Below, piece by piece: positions 36,446 through 44,183 of a stretch of DNA of 64,000 bases. The stretch lies in NCBI RefSeq assembly GCF_022524485.1, contig NZ_JAKXMK010000017.1:1-64000 (forward strand), read 5' to 3'. The DNA comes from Pseudonocardia alaniniphila (lineage in GTDB: Bacteria; Actinomycetota; Actinomycetes; Mycobacteriales; Pseudonocardiaceae). Position 1 is the first letter of the stretch. Each line of letters starts with the position of its first letter. The notes under the pieces were generated by a model. The model did not search any database. It was given only the letters and a program-made list of their open reading frames with translations, and had not been told where the DNA came from. The position numbers were made by a program, and so were the translations under genes.

Positions 36446-37749
36446 GCGGGCCGGGGAAAGTGATCGTCATCGGGGGCGGCATCGGTGGCCTGTGCCTCGC
36501 GCAGGGCTTGCGCCGGGCAGGGGTCGAGGTCGCCGTCCACGAGCGGGACGCGGCCGTCGGGAGCCGGTGGGAGGGCTATCGGATCCACATCAACCCGGTG
36601 GGCGCGAGGGCTCTGCACGCCTGCCTGCCCGACGCGGTGTGGCACGAGTTCCTCGCGACGGCGGGGCGCGCGGGCGACTTCGGCTGGCTCACCGAGCAGC
36701 TACGAGAGCTGCTGGTGGTCGAGGAGTCGATCATGTATCCCGGCGCCGAGGACCCGGCGGAGAGCCACTACGCCGCCGACCGCCCCACGCTGCGCCGGCT
36801 GCTGCTGACCGGGCTGGAGGACGTCGTGCAGTTCGGCGCCGAGTTCGTGGGCTACGAGCAGCGCGACGACGGCACGGTGCTGGCGCGTTTCGCCGACGGG
36901 CGCACCGCGGTGGGCGATGTGCTCGTCGGGGCGGACGGCGCCGGATCCCGGGTTCGCAGGCAGTACCTGCCGCAGGTGCACGCGGCCCCTGCAGGCGCGG
37001 TCGGGATCGCGCACAAGATCTGGCTCACCGACGAGGTGCGCAGCGCGCTGCCGCCACGGCTCTGCACAGGCATGAACATCGTCCACGTCGACGCGCCCTG
37101 CTTCCTGTTCACCTCGGTCTTCGAGCCGCCTCCCGGCACGGCCGCGCGGCCGTACGTGCTGTGCGCCCTGGTCACGCACCCCGACCTGCTCCCGCCCGAC
37201 GTCACCGAACTCGACGACGACGCGCTGCGTGCCGTGGTCGACGTTCTCGTCGCGCGCTGGCACCCACAGCTGCGGCTGGCGCTGGCCGAGTCGGACCCGG
37301 CGAGCCGCGGCGCGGTCGCCTTCCGGTACGCGGAGCCAGGCCCGGCGTGGCCGAGCACACCGGTCACCGTCATCGGCGATGCGATCCATCTCATGCCCCC
37401 GATCGGCGGCCTCGGCGGCAACACGGCGCTGCGCGACGCCCATCTGCTCAGCCGCGAGCTGGGCGCGGCGGCCCGTGGTGAGCGCGACACGCTGGCGGCG
37501 ATCAGCGAATACGAGTGCGATATGCGCGACTACGGCGCTGCTGCCGTCCGCTTCGCTCTGAAGCAGAAGGACCTGGCCTTGTCCCATGGCGCCGTGGCGA
37601 CGACGGCCGCACGCAGCTGGTTCAGGATGTGCGCGGCCGTGCCCGCCCTGCGCAGGCGCACGTTCGCCCCCGGCCCCACCGATCCCGCCGCTCCCAGGGC
37701 GTGGGAACGCGTGCGTGCCACAGCGGGACCGCCCGTGCCCGCTCCGTAG
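36442..37749 (+). CDS. FAD-dependent monooxygenase (PHBH-type fold)
   Basis: A 435-aa class A flavoprotein monooxygenase. VIVIGGGIGGLCLAQGL binds the ADP of FAD, VLVGADGAGSRVR is the DG motif, and VIGDAIHLMPPIGGLGGNTA the second FAD motif. Such enzymes hydroxylate aromatic or other small substrates with NAD(P)H and oxygen. The upstream TetR regulator is the likely controller and may respond to its substrate. The ATG at 36442 overlaps the stop of the linker ORF. The tRNA gene begins 11 bp after its stop. Confidence 0.88.
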   Translation: MSGPGKVIVIGGGIGGLCLAQGLRRAGVEVAVHERDAAVGSRWEGYRIHINPVGARALHACLPDAVWHEFLATAGRAGDFGWLTEQLRELLVVEESIMYPGAEDPAESHYAADRPTLRRLLLTGLEDVVQFGAEFVGYEQRDDGTVLARFADGRTAVGDVLVGADGAGSRVRRQYLPQVHAAPAGAVGIAHKIWLTDEVRSALPPRLCTGMNIVHVDAPCFLFTSVFEPPPGTAARPYVLCALVTHPDLLPPDVTELDDDALRAVVDVLVARWHPQLRLALAESDPASRGAVAFRYAEPGPAWPSTPVTVIGDAIHLMPPIGGLGGNTALRDAHLLSRELGAAARGERDTLAAISEYECDMRDYGAAAVRFALKQKDLALSHGAVATTAARSWFRMCAAVPALRRRTFAPGPTDPAAPRAWERVRATAGPPVPAP

Positions 37750-37760
37750 GCTGTAGGCGC

Positions 37761-37834
37761 GCCCCCGTAGCCCAATCGGCAGAGGCAGGCCCCTTAAAAG
37801 GGTTCCAGTGTGGGTTCGAGTCCCACCGGGGGCA
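37761..37834 (+). tRNA. tRNA with UAA anticodon (Leu?) but short variable loop
   Basis: A 74-nt cloverleaf: acceptor GCCCCCG/CGGGGGC (perfect 7 bp), D-arm GCC...GGC, anticodon stem GGCCC/GGGTT with loop CTTAAAA giving anticodon UAA, a 5-nt variable loop, and T-arm GTGGG-TTCGAGT-CCCAC. CCA is not encoded (ACCC). UAA should read the leucine codon UUA, yet true bacterial tRNA-Leu has a long variable arm, which is absent here. Its identity is therefore open. Its 3' half is an integration site. Confidence 0.85.
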
Positions 37835-37930
37835 CCCGGCCGCAACCAGCAGAATCGCCGTCTGACCAGCAGTAACCGACCCGTCGGGCGATCTTGTGCT
37901 GTCCGGCTGTGTCTGGTGGGCACCTGTGAT
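37790..37930. repeat. att-type direct repeat, left copy
   Basis: About 141 bp that match 41512-41652 at close to 90%: the first 37 bp are identical and lie within the tRNA, and the rest is the region between the tRNA and the integrase stop. It includes the shared stretches AACCAGCAGAATCGC and ATCTTGTGCTGTCC. Confidence 0.9.
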
Positions 37931-37971
37931 CACCGGCTGTCTGTGCTGAATACGTGCTGAAGTTTCGGCCA

Positions 37972-38707
37972 TCAGTAGCCACCGAGTACCGCGTCGATCC
38001 GACGTCGAGCCGCGTCCTCCTGGCCGACGATGACCTTCGCGTGATCTGGTGGAGCACCCCAACGCTGTGGCCGGCCCAGGCCGCTACCTGCGTGGAGGGC
38101 ACGCCCGCATTGAGCCACGTCGAGACGGCAGCGTGACGGAGGTCGTAAGGCCGGCGTGCCAATGGTGAGGCCGCCTCGTCCTCCGTCAGAGCGGCGACGC
38201 GAGCCTTCCGCCAGACACGGCAGTAGGTGCTCTCGGCCAGCTGTCCACCACGCACACCGCGGAACAGCAGCCCGTCCGGGCCAGTGCCGAATGATTCCAA
38301 GTGCGCATGCAGAAGGGCCGTGAGCGCCGGTGGCGAGGGCACGATCCGAGTCTCGCCACGGGCACGGTGCTTCAACTGCCGTTCCTCACGCCGCCGCCCA
38401 CTGTCGGTCCACGAGGCGCCAGCCTCTGGTGTCGACGACTCCAACAGCAGCTCGCCCCACCCCTCAGCGGGCAGCGCGAGGTTCGCCTTCCGCAGCGTCG
38501 ACGCCTCGCCCGGTCGCAGCGCCGCGTAGTACATCGCTCCAAAGAAGGCGACCAGTCGATCCCCACTCGGCTCCTGCGCCGCAACGGCGTCCAGGAGTGC
38601 GCGCGCCTGCACCGGGTTGACCACGACGCGCCGGTCGACGGTCTGAACGGTCCGCGGCGCCTTCCACGCAAGGTTGGTGATCGGGTTCTGAGTGAGGAGC
38701 CGTCGTT
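37972..38707 (-). pseudogene. Tyrosine recombinase (integrase), truncated and frameshifted
   Basis: The reading frame on the minus strand gives the catalytic half of a phage/ICE-type tyrosine integrase: VNPVQARALLDAV, the first Arg in AALRPGEAS, YDLRHAAVSTWLNAG with the box II Arg and His, and WAGHSVGVLHQI. Here family members continue Y-AKxxxGQEDAARRRIDA. The base that would complete the Tyr codon is missing (CAGATC-ACGCG near 38045), and the rest of the normal C-terminus, ending RRRIDAVLGGY at 37972, is read only after a frameshift. Upstream the frame meets a TAG at about 38708, so the N-terminal DNA-binding half is lost. It lies beside the tRNA and points toward it, as integrases of tRNA elements do. 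Confidence 0.85.
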
Positions 38708-38778
38708 CGACCGCGAACTCGGCCGGCTACCCGGCCCCCGAGGCGCCAGAGGGTGTGCTCTCGGTCCTCAGAGGGCGC

Positions 38779-38982
38779 TCAGCAGCGGCGGAACCACCAG
38801 GGCGACGGATGCGCGAGGGGGTTGTTCAGCGTCTTGTCCAGGAACAACAGGTCGAGCTTGGCGATCTGGCGACGGAGCGGTGCGCGCTGACGCAACGGTA
38901 GAGCGCACACCGCTTGTTCGAGCGCCTCCCGGGCGATGGGGCCGACGTACAGAACCAGGTCGTTATTCTCCCCCTGCAGCAT
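38779..38982 (-). CDS. Small hypothetical protein
   Basis: A 67-aa frame with a credible protein-like sequence: NDLVLYVGPIAREALEQAV, ALPLRQRAPLRRQIAKLD, and the end NPLAHPSPWWFRRC. I recall similar small proteins with a basic helix and a C-terminal PWW motif in actinobacterial mobile or accessory DNA, with no known function. ATG 38982 has no evident ribosome site, so it may be a remnant. It lies next to the truncated end of the integrase. Confidence 0.4.
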   Translation of the reverse strand: MLQGENNDLVLYVGPIAREALEQAVCALPLRQRAPLRRQIAKLDLLFLDKTLNNPLAHPSPWWFRRC

Positions 38983-39219
38983 GGAGGGCGGTTTTCGAGC
39001 TACGTCGCGCCACGTGAAAAGATGGCTGCGGACCCAGCCGGACGAAAGGTGGGGCCGGTCGAGCCGATCGAGAGCGCGGCTGGTGGACAGCGGAACGCCG
39101 TGAATCGGCGTGGGGTGTCGCTGACGACGGTTGCGAGCCCGTACTTGGGCCGGTCGCCTACGCGGCATGGACCTTTCGGATCGGAGCCATGGCCCCATGC
39201 TGCCAGAGAGTGACGATGG

Positions 39220-39234
39220 AGGGAATCGAACCCT
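39220..39234 (-). repeat. tRNA T-arm-like fragment
   Basis: On the minus strand AGGG-TTCGATT-CCCT has the form of a T-stem and loop, followed by CCATCGTCAC. No acceptor or anticodon arm is found, so it is at most a piece left by another integration event. Confidence 0.35.
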
Positions 39235-39326
39235 GTGGGCTCCGCCCACACCCGACACCGCTTCGGAGATCAGCGGAGTGCGGAGGGGTGGTGATCTCCT
39301 CACGGCGCGCCGAGACGGCTGCCAGC

Positions 39327-39378
39327 CCGAGGGGTGGGGCGCAAGGCTGGACTGAGTACCTTGCACCCCACCCCTCGG
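39327..39378. repeat. 18-bp inverted repeat downstream of the IS110 transposase
   Basis: CCGAGGGGTGGGGCGCAA (39327-39344) and its complement with one mismatch (39361-39378), loop 16 nt. It lies 49 bp beyond the transposase stop and could act as its terminator. Confidence 0.6.
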
Positions 39379-39426
39379 CCCGGCAGGGACGAGCCCGCGC
39401 CGCGAGACCTCCGATCTTGCTAAGGG

Positions 39427-40719
39427 TCAAGCCGGGGATGGTTGTGGTTGTGGTGCTCGTTCGGGGAAAGCCTTGACCGGGTCGTAGGACCGGCGGGTTT
39501 GTAGGCAGTGGTGGAGTTGGCCGATCATGCGGTTGAACAGGTGTCGTAGGGCGGCGGCGTGGCGGTCGCCGTGGGCTCGTCGCTGGTCGTAGTGGTCCTT
39601 GGGTGGGCCGGTTCTGGCCATCGTGGCGAAGGCCCAGACGAAGCCGACGGCGGCGAGCCGGTTGTTTTTGACCTGGCGCCTCATGATCACGGTGTTGCGG
39701 CCGGAGGCGCGGGTGACGGGAGCGGAGCCGGCGTAGGCCTTGACCGCCCGTGCGTCGGTGAAACGGGCGCGGTCGTCGCCGAGCTCGCCGAGGATTCGGG
39801 CTCCGGTGAGTTCTCCCAGCCCGGGGAAGCTGGTGATGATGGTGTGGTCGGGGTGGCTGCGGAAGGCCTCGATTGAGGCCTGACCGAGCTGTTCGGCGTT
39901 GTCGCATTCTGCGTTCAGCGTCGTCAGCAATGCGAGCGCCTGGCGGCTCATTGCCTGTTCGATCAGTGGAGGCTGGCGTAGCTGCGGAGCGTGTAGCGCC
40001 TGTGCGATTGCTGCAGCTCGGATGTGGGCGCCGCGCTTGCGCCCGCCCCGACGTAGCGCCGCTGCGATGCGCGCGACGCTGATTCGGGTTCCGGCGGCCG
40101 GTGATGGGGCGAGCGCGAGGACGTGGCGGGCGTCGGAACCGGCCAGGTTCGTGACGCCGCTGCCGCCGGCGCGAGCGAACGCCGTGAGGAAGCCCGGGTA
40201 GTACTCGCGCAACAGCGATCGCAGCTCAAGGGTGGCTCGGGTGCGTCGCCAGATCGCGTCCTGCGCCGCGCGGGCCAGTACGGCGATGGCCTGGGCGAGG
40301 TCGGTGTCGGCGGGCATCTTGCGGTGAGCGTGGGAGTCTGTGCGCAGGATGTTCGCCAATGTCATCGCGTCGGCGTGGTCGGACTTCGCCCGCGCGAATG
40401 AGTGGCGCTCGCGGTATCGGGCAACTGCCATTGGGTTGATCGCGAACACCGGGCGGGCGGTCGCGCGCAGGGCAGCCACGAGCAGCCCACGCGGGGTCTC
40501 GATCGCGACGGGGATCGAATCCTCGACGCTGTCACCAGCGGCGGTGAGCATGGCGGTCAGTTCGTCGAACCCGTCCGGCCCGTCGTTAATGCGCCGTTTG
40601 GCGATCAGGCCGCCGTCCTGGCCAATCAGGGCGATGTCGTGATGACGCTCTGCCCAGTCGATCCCGCAGAACACTCTCAAGTCCTCACCTACCTCGGGTC
40701 TGCTGTTTGTGCTGGTCAT
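39427..40719 (-). CDS. IS110-family transposase
   Basis: A 430-aa recombinase of the IS110 family. The N-terminal RuvC-like DEDD domain shows CGIDWAERHH (Asp), PVAIETPRG (Glu) and AKSDHADA (two Asp). The C-terminal domain has the helix-hairpin-helix block SFPGLGELTGARILGELGD and AYAGSAPVTRASG with the Ser that acts as nucleophile. It is intact and may be active. ATG 40719 begins MTSTNSRPEVGEDLRVFCG; the frame is open for 29 more codons upstream without family similarity. IS110 elements use a bridge RNA from their non-coding end; see 40720-41189. Confidence 0.92.
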   Translation of the reverse strand: MTSTNSRPEVGEDLRVFCGIDWAERHHDIALIGQDGGLIAKRRINDGPDGFDELTAMLTAAGDSVEDSIPVAIETPRGLLVAALRATARPVFAINPMAVARYRERHSFARAKSDHADAMTLANILRTDSHAHRKMPADTDLAQAIAVLARAAQDAIWRRTRATLELRSLLREYYPGFLTAFARAGGSGVTNLAGSDARHVLALAPSPAAGTRISVARIAAALRRGGRKRGAHIRAAAIAQALHAPQLRQPPLIEQAMSRQALALLTTLNAECDNAEQLGQASIEAFRSHPDHTIITSFPGLGELTGARILGELGDDRARFTDARAVKAYAGSAPVTRASGRNTVIMRRQVKNNRLAAVGFVWAFATMARTGPPKDHYDQRRAHGDRHAAALRHLFNRMIGQLHHCLQTRRSYDPVKAFPERAPQPQPSPA

Positions 40720-41189
40720 CTCCCTGGCCGGGTCGCGCGGCGCCCTAATGACAAGGCTCGCTGGCCTTCCCTCCGATGAGCCGTCCGCGATCCGGACGAC
40801 CCGCACGGTCCCAGGTTCGCGTCAGAGCTCGAGGCTCTGGAGTGACGGAGGGGCGCCCTGTGCGGGCGGGCTCGAACCACGATCAGGACCTCACCGCGCC
40901 GCGCCGCGGATATGACGCTGACACGCCGATCTCGTGTCCCAGCTACTGCAACGCCCAGCGAGCGACCGTGTCAGAGCACCCGTCTCGCGAGAGGGCTCAC
41001 AGCCCGTGGAGATCACCAGGCGTCTCCTGACACGGCCGCTCGACAGTCATTAGGAGATCACCACCAGGACCCGGTATGCGAGGGCAACAACGGCCGGCGC
41101 GGACTATGCACGGACGCACACAGGGGAGACGTTGCTCCATCGCAGGTCAGGCGCGGTTTGCCAGCCCACTGTAAATCCGCTGCGACTGC
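40720..41189. other. Non-coding region upstream of the IS110 transposase
   Basis: 470 bp without a plausible gene. It contains several hairpins, e.g. CAGAGC-TCGAG-GCTCTG (40823-40839), and a compact three-hairpin fold at 40966-41035. In IS110-group elements the bridge RNA is transcribed from the region 5' of the transposase, which is this side. Confidence 0.55.
40966..41035 (-). ncRNA. Candidate bridge RNA segment of the IS110 element
   Basis: A 9-bp closing stem CCGTGTCAG/CTGACACGG joins 40966-40974 and 41027-41035. Inside are three short hairpins: TCTCG/CGAGA, GGGCT-CAC-AGCCC, and GGAGA...TCTCC. This is more structure than expected by chance in 70 nt. The strand is chosen to match the transposase. 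Function as a bridge RNA is inferred from position and structure only. Confidence 0.4.
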
Positions 41190-41504
41190 TCAGGGATCCG
41201 GCGGTGTGTAGCCGCGCCTCAGGTTCTTATCGAACGGGTCGCGCCGCTGCGCGTCGCGGATATGGCGACGGGTTCGGCGGACGACGGCGGCGGCATCGCT
41301 CCTCAGGACGTGCCCGCGGCGGCGAGCCCGACGATCATGTGCTGCGGCGCTGATAAGGACGGCCACGACCACCACTGCAATCGTCGGCCAGAGCCACAGC
41401 ACGAAGCCAGTAAAGCAGGCCATGCCAAATACGTCCCGAAGTTCGCGGATCGGGTCGCGCGGCATGGCGGTTTCCGCAGGCCAGCGGGCACGACCGGCCC
41501 GCAT
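41190..41504 (-). CDS. Small membrane protein of the integrative element
   Basis: A 104-aa protein with one long hydrophobic segment (FTGFVLWLWPTIAVVVVAVL) and a basic C-terminal half (DRRARRRG, RRTRRHIRDAQRRD). Similar single-helix basic proteins occur in actinobacterial integrative elements, as I recall, without a known function. The ATG at 41504 is preceded by AAGGGG at a 7-nt spacing, and that ribosome site is part of the att core (the tRNA 3' half). ATG 41465 is an alternative start, giving 91 aa. Confidence 0.5.
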   Translation of the reverse strand: MRAGRARWPAETAMPRDPIRELRDVFGMACFTGFVLWLWPTIAVVVVAVLISAAAHDRRARRRGHVLRSDAAAVVRRTRRHIRDAQRRDPFDKNLRRGYTPPDP

Positions 41505-41511
41505 GGAGCTA

Positions 41512-41652
41512 CCCCTTAAAAGGGTTCCAGTGTGGGTTCGAGTCCCACTGGGGGCACCCTGCCACAACCAGCAGAATCGCACGCTGACCAGAAACAACCG
41601 ACCTGTCGGGTGATCTTGTGCTGTCCAGCTGTGTCTGGTGGACACCTGTGCC
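41512..41652. repeat. att-type direct repeat, right copy
   Basis: It begins with 37 bp identical to the tRNA 3' half (anticodon loop to T-stem), then one C-to-T change, GGGGGCACCC, and about 90 bp of diverged match to the flank of the left copy. The 5' half of a tRNA is absent, so this is not a tRNA gene. Confidence 0.9.
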
Positions 41653-41663
41653 CACCGACGCGG

Positions 41664-42257
41664 TTACCCGGCCACTTCCATGGAGTCGGGCCACGGCTCC
41701 ACGACCAGGCCCGGCCACTCGTGCTGCCACCGCTGAGCCTTCGCCTCGTAAACCGCCCGCGGTGCCAACAGCGGATTTGGACGTACCCGCATCGCGAACA
41801 GGTCCGCGTACCCGTGAGGCGCATAGTCGACCAGCTCACCTCTGGGCGTCCGAGACACGCCGAAGCAGCAGGTGGTCGACGCGAAGTGGTCGATGGCATC
41901 AGCTGAGCTGGTGAACCGCACTCCGGGGACACCGAAGCGCGACTCGTACCAGAGGTGCACGCGCGCTTCGTTGCGGACCTCCACTGTCACGCAGAGGTCA
42001 GCGAACAGGGCGGTGGCCTTGCGGATCACCGCGTCCTCGGCCTCGTAGGACAGGTCCGATGCGTCGTAGTAGAACAAGTCGTAGTCGGCGATCCCAGCGC
42101 CGGGGCTACGGCCGTCCAGGACGTTCCACACGGTCTGGAACACCGCCCCGGCGGTCAGCCACCAGTCCAGGACACCGAGGGCCGGCCCGCGGTCGAGGAT
42201 CGCCCCATTGATCGGGTTCCGCTGGACGAGGTCGAGGAAACGGGCACGCTGATCCAC
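41664..42257 (-). CDS. Nucleotidyltransferase family protein (DUF925-like)
   Basis: A 197-aa protein of the nucleotidyltransferase-like DUF925 family. It shows LDWWLTAGAVFQTVWNVLDG, then GIADYDLFYYDASDLSYEAED with the Asp-rich metal-like motif (DYDLFYYD), RVHLWYESRFG, and the C-terminal GYADLFAMRVRPNP and YEAKAQRW. The family is uncharacterised and resembles minimal nucleotidyltransferases. GTG 42257 is chosen because the frame upstream has no family similarity. It lies just to the right of the second att copy. Confidence 0.75.
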   Translation of the reverse strand: MDQRARFLDLVQRNPINGAILDRGPALGVLDWWLTAGAVFQTVWNVLDGRSPGAGIADYDLFYYDASDLSYEAEDAVIRKATALFADLCVTVEVRNEARVHLWYESRFGVPGVRFTSSADAIDHFASTTCCFGVSRTPRGELVDYAPHGYADLFAMRVRPNPLLAPRAVYEAKAQRWQHEWPGLVVEPWPDSMEVAG

Positions 42258-42611
42258 GATCAGCAGTCTGGTGCAGCGGGCCGACGAGCACCGCTGGCTC
42301 CGCCCGCACCTGTCGCCGCTTCGGACGCCGGTCAGAGGCGGTATGACAGCGCTCTGTAAATCTGGCCACGGCGTGGCGGCATCGTCTTCTTGTGATGCGC
42401 GGACGTGGCCTGGTTGCTTCACTTCCCACCCTTGTTGTCGTGAGCGCTCCCGCCAGCGCCACTCCTGGGTTCACTGCAGGTGATCGTGACGAGCTGACAA
42501 TGCGTGCTCTTCCGACGTTCTTCGGCGTGATCGAGCTGCTGCTGAGAGCTGGCGTGCCCGGCCCTGCGCTTCAGGGCGAATGCTGATCTTCTGAGGCGTT
42601 AGCGTCATGCC
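42258..42611. other. Intergenic region without a recognisable gene
   Basis: 354 bp between the divergent nucleotidyltransferase and GNAT genes. Frames here show no protein-like sequence. It presumably holds the promoters of both genes; no clear boxes are seen. Confidence 0.5.
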
Positions 42612-43043
42612 GTGACGGCACGACAGACCATCATCAGGGCGGCCACGCTCATGGACGAGCCGACGGTCTACTCGCTGGCCGCGGAGATGGCCACCTCCTT
42701 CGCCGTCGAGCGGGAGAGCTTCCGGCGCAGCCTCGGCGAGTTGGTGGCCGCCGACAACGCGCTGCTGCTCGTCGCGGAGACTGATGGCAAGGTCAGCGGC
42801 TACGTCCTCGGCTTCACTCACCCTGCCTTCTACGCCAACGGCAGGGTCGCGTGGGTCGAGGAGATCGCGGTCCAGGCTGGGCAGCGGCGGCAGCGGGTGG
42901 GAGCGTTGCTCATGGAGGAGTTCGAGCGCCGAGCCCTCGACGCGGGCGCGAGGCTGGTTGCACTCGCGACGCGTCGAGCAGCCGACTTCTACCTGGCCAT
43001 CGGGTACGAAGAGAGTGCGACCTATTTCCGGAAGCTTTTGTAG
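42612..43043 (+). CDS. GNAT family N-acetyltransferase
   Basis: A 143-aa GNAT enzyme, which transfers an acetyl group from acetyl-CoA to an amine. The fold is visible: an N-terminal strand (QTIIRAATLMDEPTVYSLA), GYVLGFTHPAF, VEEIAVQAGQRRQRVGALLM (the motif A Q/R-x-x-G-x-G/A loop: QRRQRVGA), and the C-terminal AADFYLAIGYEESATYFRK. The substrate is unknown. The GTG at 42612 begins the fold. It is convergent with the VOC gene. Confidence 0.85.
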   Translation: MTARQTIIRAATLMDEPTVYSLAAEMATSFAVERESFRRSLGELVAADNALLLVAETDGKVSGYVLGFTHPAFYANGRVAWVEEIAVQAGQRRQRVGALLMEEFERRALDAGARLVALATRRAADFYLAIGYEESATYFRKLL

Positions 43044-43053
43044 CTTTGCGGGG

Positions 43054-43524
43054 CTACCCATTGACACCTTGTACGTCCGGGCCCTTGGCGTGCGGGGGAC
43101 CTGCCGCCGTTTGCGTCGCGCCGTTGCGCGTCCAGAACTCGACGACGTGCCCGTCGGGATCCGTGACGTAGGCCGACCGCTGTCCCGGCGCTGTTGGATC
43201 GTCGCCGAAGTAGACCTCGTCGACGTGCACTCCATGGGAACGGATCTGGGCGACAACCGCGTCGTAGTCGCCCTCCGCGACGGTCATCGCGAAGTGAACA
43301 TGCGCGCCGCCCCGCGAGCCGGCGATGCCGATCTGTGGCTTCCACAGACCGATGCGGGTCTGGCTTCCCGACTGCAGCCAGACGGCTTCCCGCCCTCGGA
43401 ACGCCTCTCCTTCCCAACGTCCTATGACCGGCAAGCCGAGTACGCCGGTGTAGAACTGCTCAGACGCCGCAAGATCACGCACTTCGATCACGAGTTCGGT
43501 CACGCCCATCGTCGGGACTGGCAT
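43054..43524 (-). CDS. VOC/glyoxalase family protein
   Basis: A 156-aa protein with one pair of beta-alpha-beta-beta-beta modules of the vicinal-oxygen-chelate superfamily: TELVIEVRDLAASEQFYTGV, then GAHVHFAMTVAEGDYDAV and AYVTDPDGHVVEFWTRN. The His and Glu residues in these blocks may bind metal. It could be a lyase, dioxygenase or resistance protein of the bleomycin/fosfomycin type. ATG 43524 has GGAG at a 6-nt spacing; starts at 43536 and 43569 lack one. Confidence 0.82.
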   Translation of the reverse strand: MPVPTMGVTELVIEVRDLAASEQFYTGVLGLPVIGRWEGEAFRGREAVWLQSGSQTRIGLWKPQIGIAGSRGGAHVHFAMTVAEGDYDAVVAQIRSHGVHVDEVYFGDDPTAPGQRSAYVTDPDGHVVEFWTRNGATQTAAGPPHAKGPDVQGVNG

Positions 43525-43812
43525 CTGCTTCTCCATCACGTCAGCCGGACTGTCACCAGCACGGTCCATCGTGAAGCCGGGTTGAGGTCAAGAGCCGGGG
43601 CGCGAGCTCGACGAGCGCGTGCCGAAGCTGGGCAACTACCGAACGGACGAACGCCACAACCGATGACTCCGGCCCGCCGTCGCGGTCATCCTTGTGTACG
43701 CGACGCACGAGGAGCGGATTCCGATGGATGGGACCAGGCCGAGCGAGGTGGGGGAAGTGGACGGCGTGCGGACAAGGGGCCTGCCCCGCGTCCTGACGAA
43801 TGGGTTCCGGCC

Positions 43813-44172
43813 ATGGCGGTGATCGAGGACGTTCGGCCGCTGGGCACCGAGTTGGAGCGCTCGTACCAGGTGTATGTACGCGGCAGGTTGAAGTTCCGCG
43901 TCAAGCAGATCGTCTACGTGGCGTTCTCCCTGGACGAGAGCGTGATGGGCTTCGCGTTCCCCAAGGAGGAGCGGGCGGCGCTCGTCGCGAGCGGGCCGCA
44001 CAAGTTCCACATGCCGTCGGCGGCGGATATGCGCTTCAACTGGGTCCACGCCGACCTTCCTGCATTGGATCCGGTCGAAGCTCGCGAGTTCGTGGTCGAC
44101 GCTTGGCGCATGGTCGTCCCCCAGAAGCTCTCCCGCGCGTACGACCTCACCCATCCCAACGGCCCGGGCTGA
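43813..44172 (+). CDS. MmcQ/YjbR family protein
   Basis: A 119-aa protein of the YjbR/MmcQ fold (DNA-binding-like cyanobacterial/E. coli YjbR superfamily). It has RLKFRVKQIVYVAFSLDESV, MGFAFPKEERAALVASGPHK, and the C-terminal EAREFVVDAWRMVVPQKLSR, which is the family's last helix. The function is unknown. No ribosome site is clear; the ATG sits at the start of the fold. It converges on the DUF2252 gene, with a hairpin in between. Confidence 0.7.
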   Translation: MAVIEDVRPLGTELERSYQVYVRGRLKFRVKQIVYVAFSLDESVMGFAFPKEERAALVASGPHKFHMPSAADMRFNWVHADLPALDPVEAREFVVDAWRMVVPQKLSRAYDLTHPNGPG

Positions 44173-44183
44173 ACCCCGGACTC

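Larger units (their letters stand above)
38983..39426. other. Non-coding remnant region with tRNA-like fragment and inverted repeat
   Basis: 444 bp between the small ORF and the IS110 transposase. I see no convincing gene. It holds a T-arm-like AGGGTTCGATTCCCT on the minus strand (39220-39234) and an 18-bp inverted repeat (39327-39344 with 39361-39378). Confidence 0.5.
37790..41548. mobile_element. Degenerate integrative element bounded by tRNA att repeats
   Basis: A 37-bp exact repeat of the tRNA 3' half at 37790-37826 and 41512-41548 bounds 3.7 kb. Inside are a broken tyrosine integrase next to the tRNA, a small hypothetical gene, an IS110 transposase and a small membrane protein. No replication or transfer genes remain. 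The homology at both ends goes on for about 100 bp beyond the core, so a second related element once lay to the right. Confidence 0.75.

Noticed and set aside
41168-41180. ACTGTAAATCCGC resembles the anticodon arm of tRNA-Tyr.
   Set aside because: Only 13 bp match, and no other tRNA arm is found around it, so chance or a tiny remnant cannot be told apart.
37761-41560. A second complete tRNA at the right att copy.
   Set aside because: The copy at 41512 lacks the acceptor 5' strand and D-arm; only the 3' half is present.
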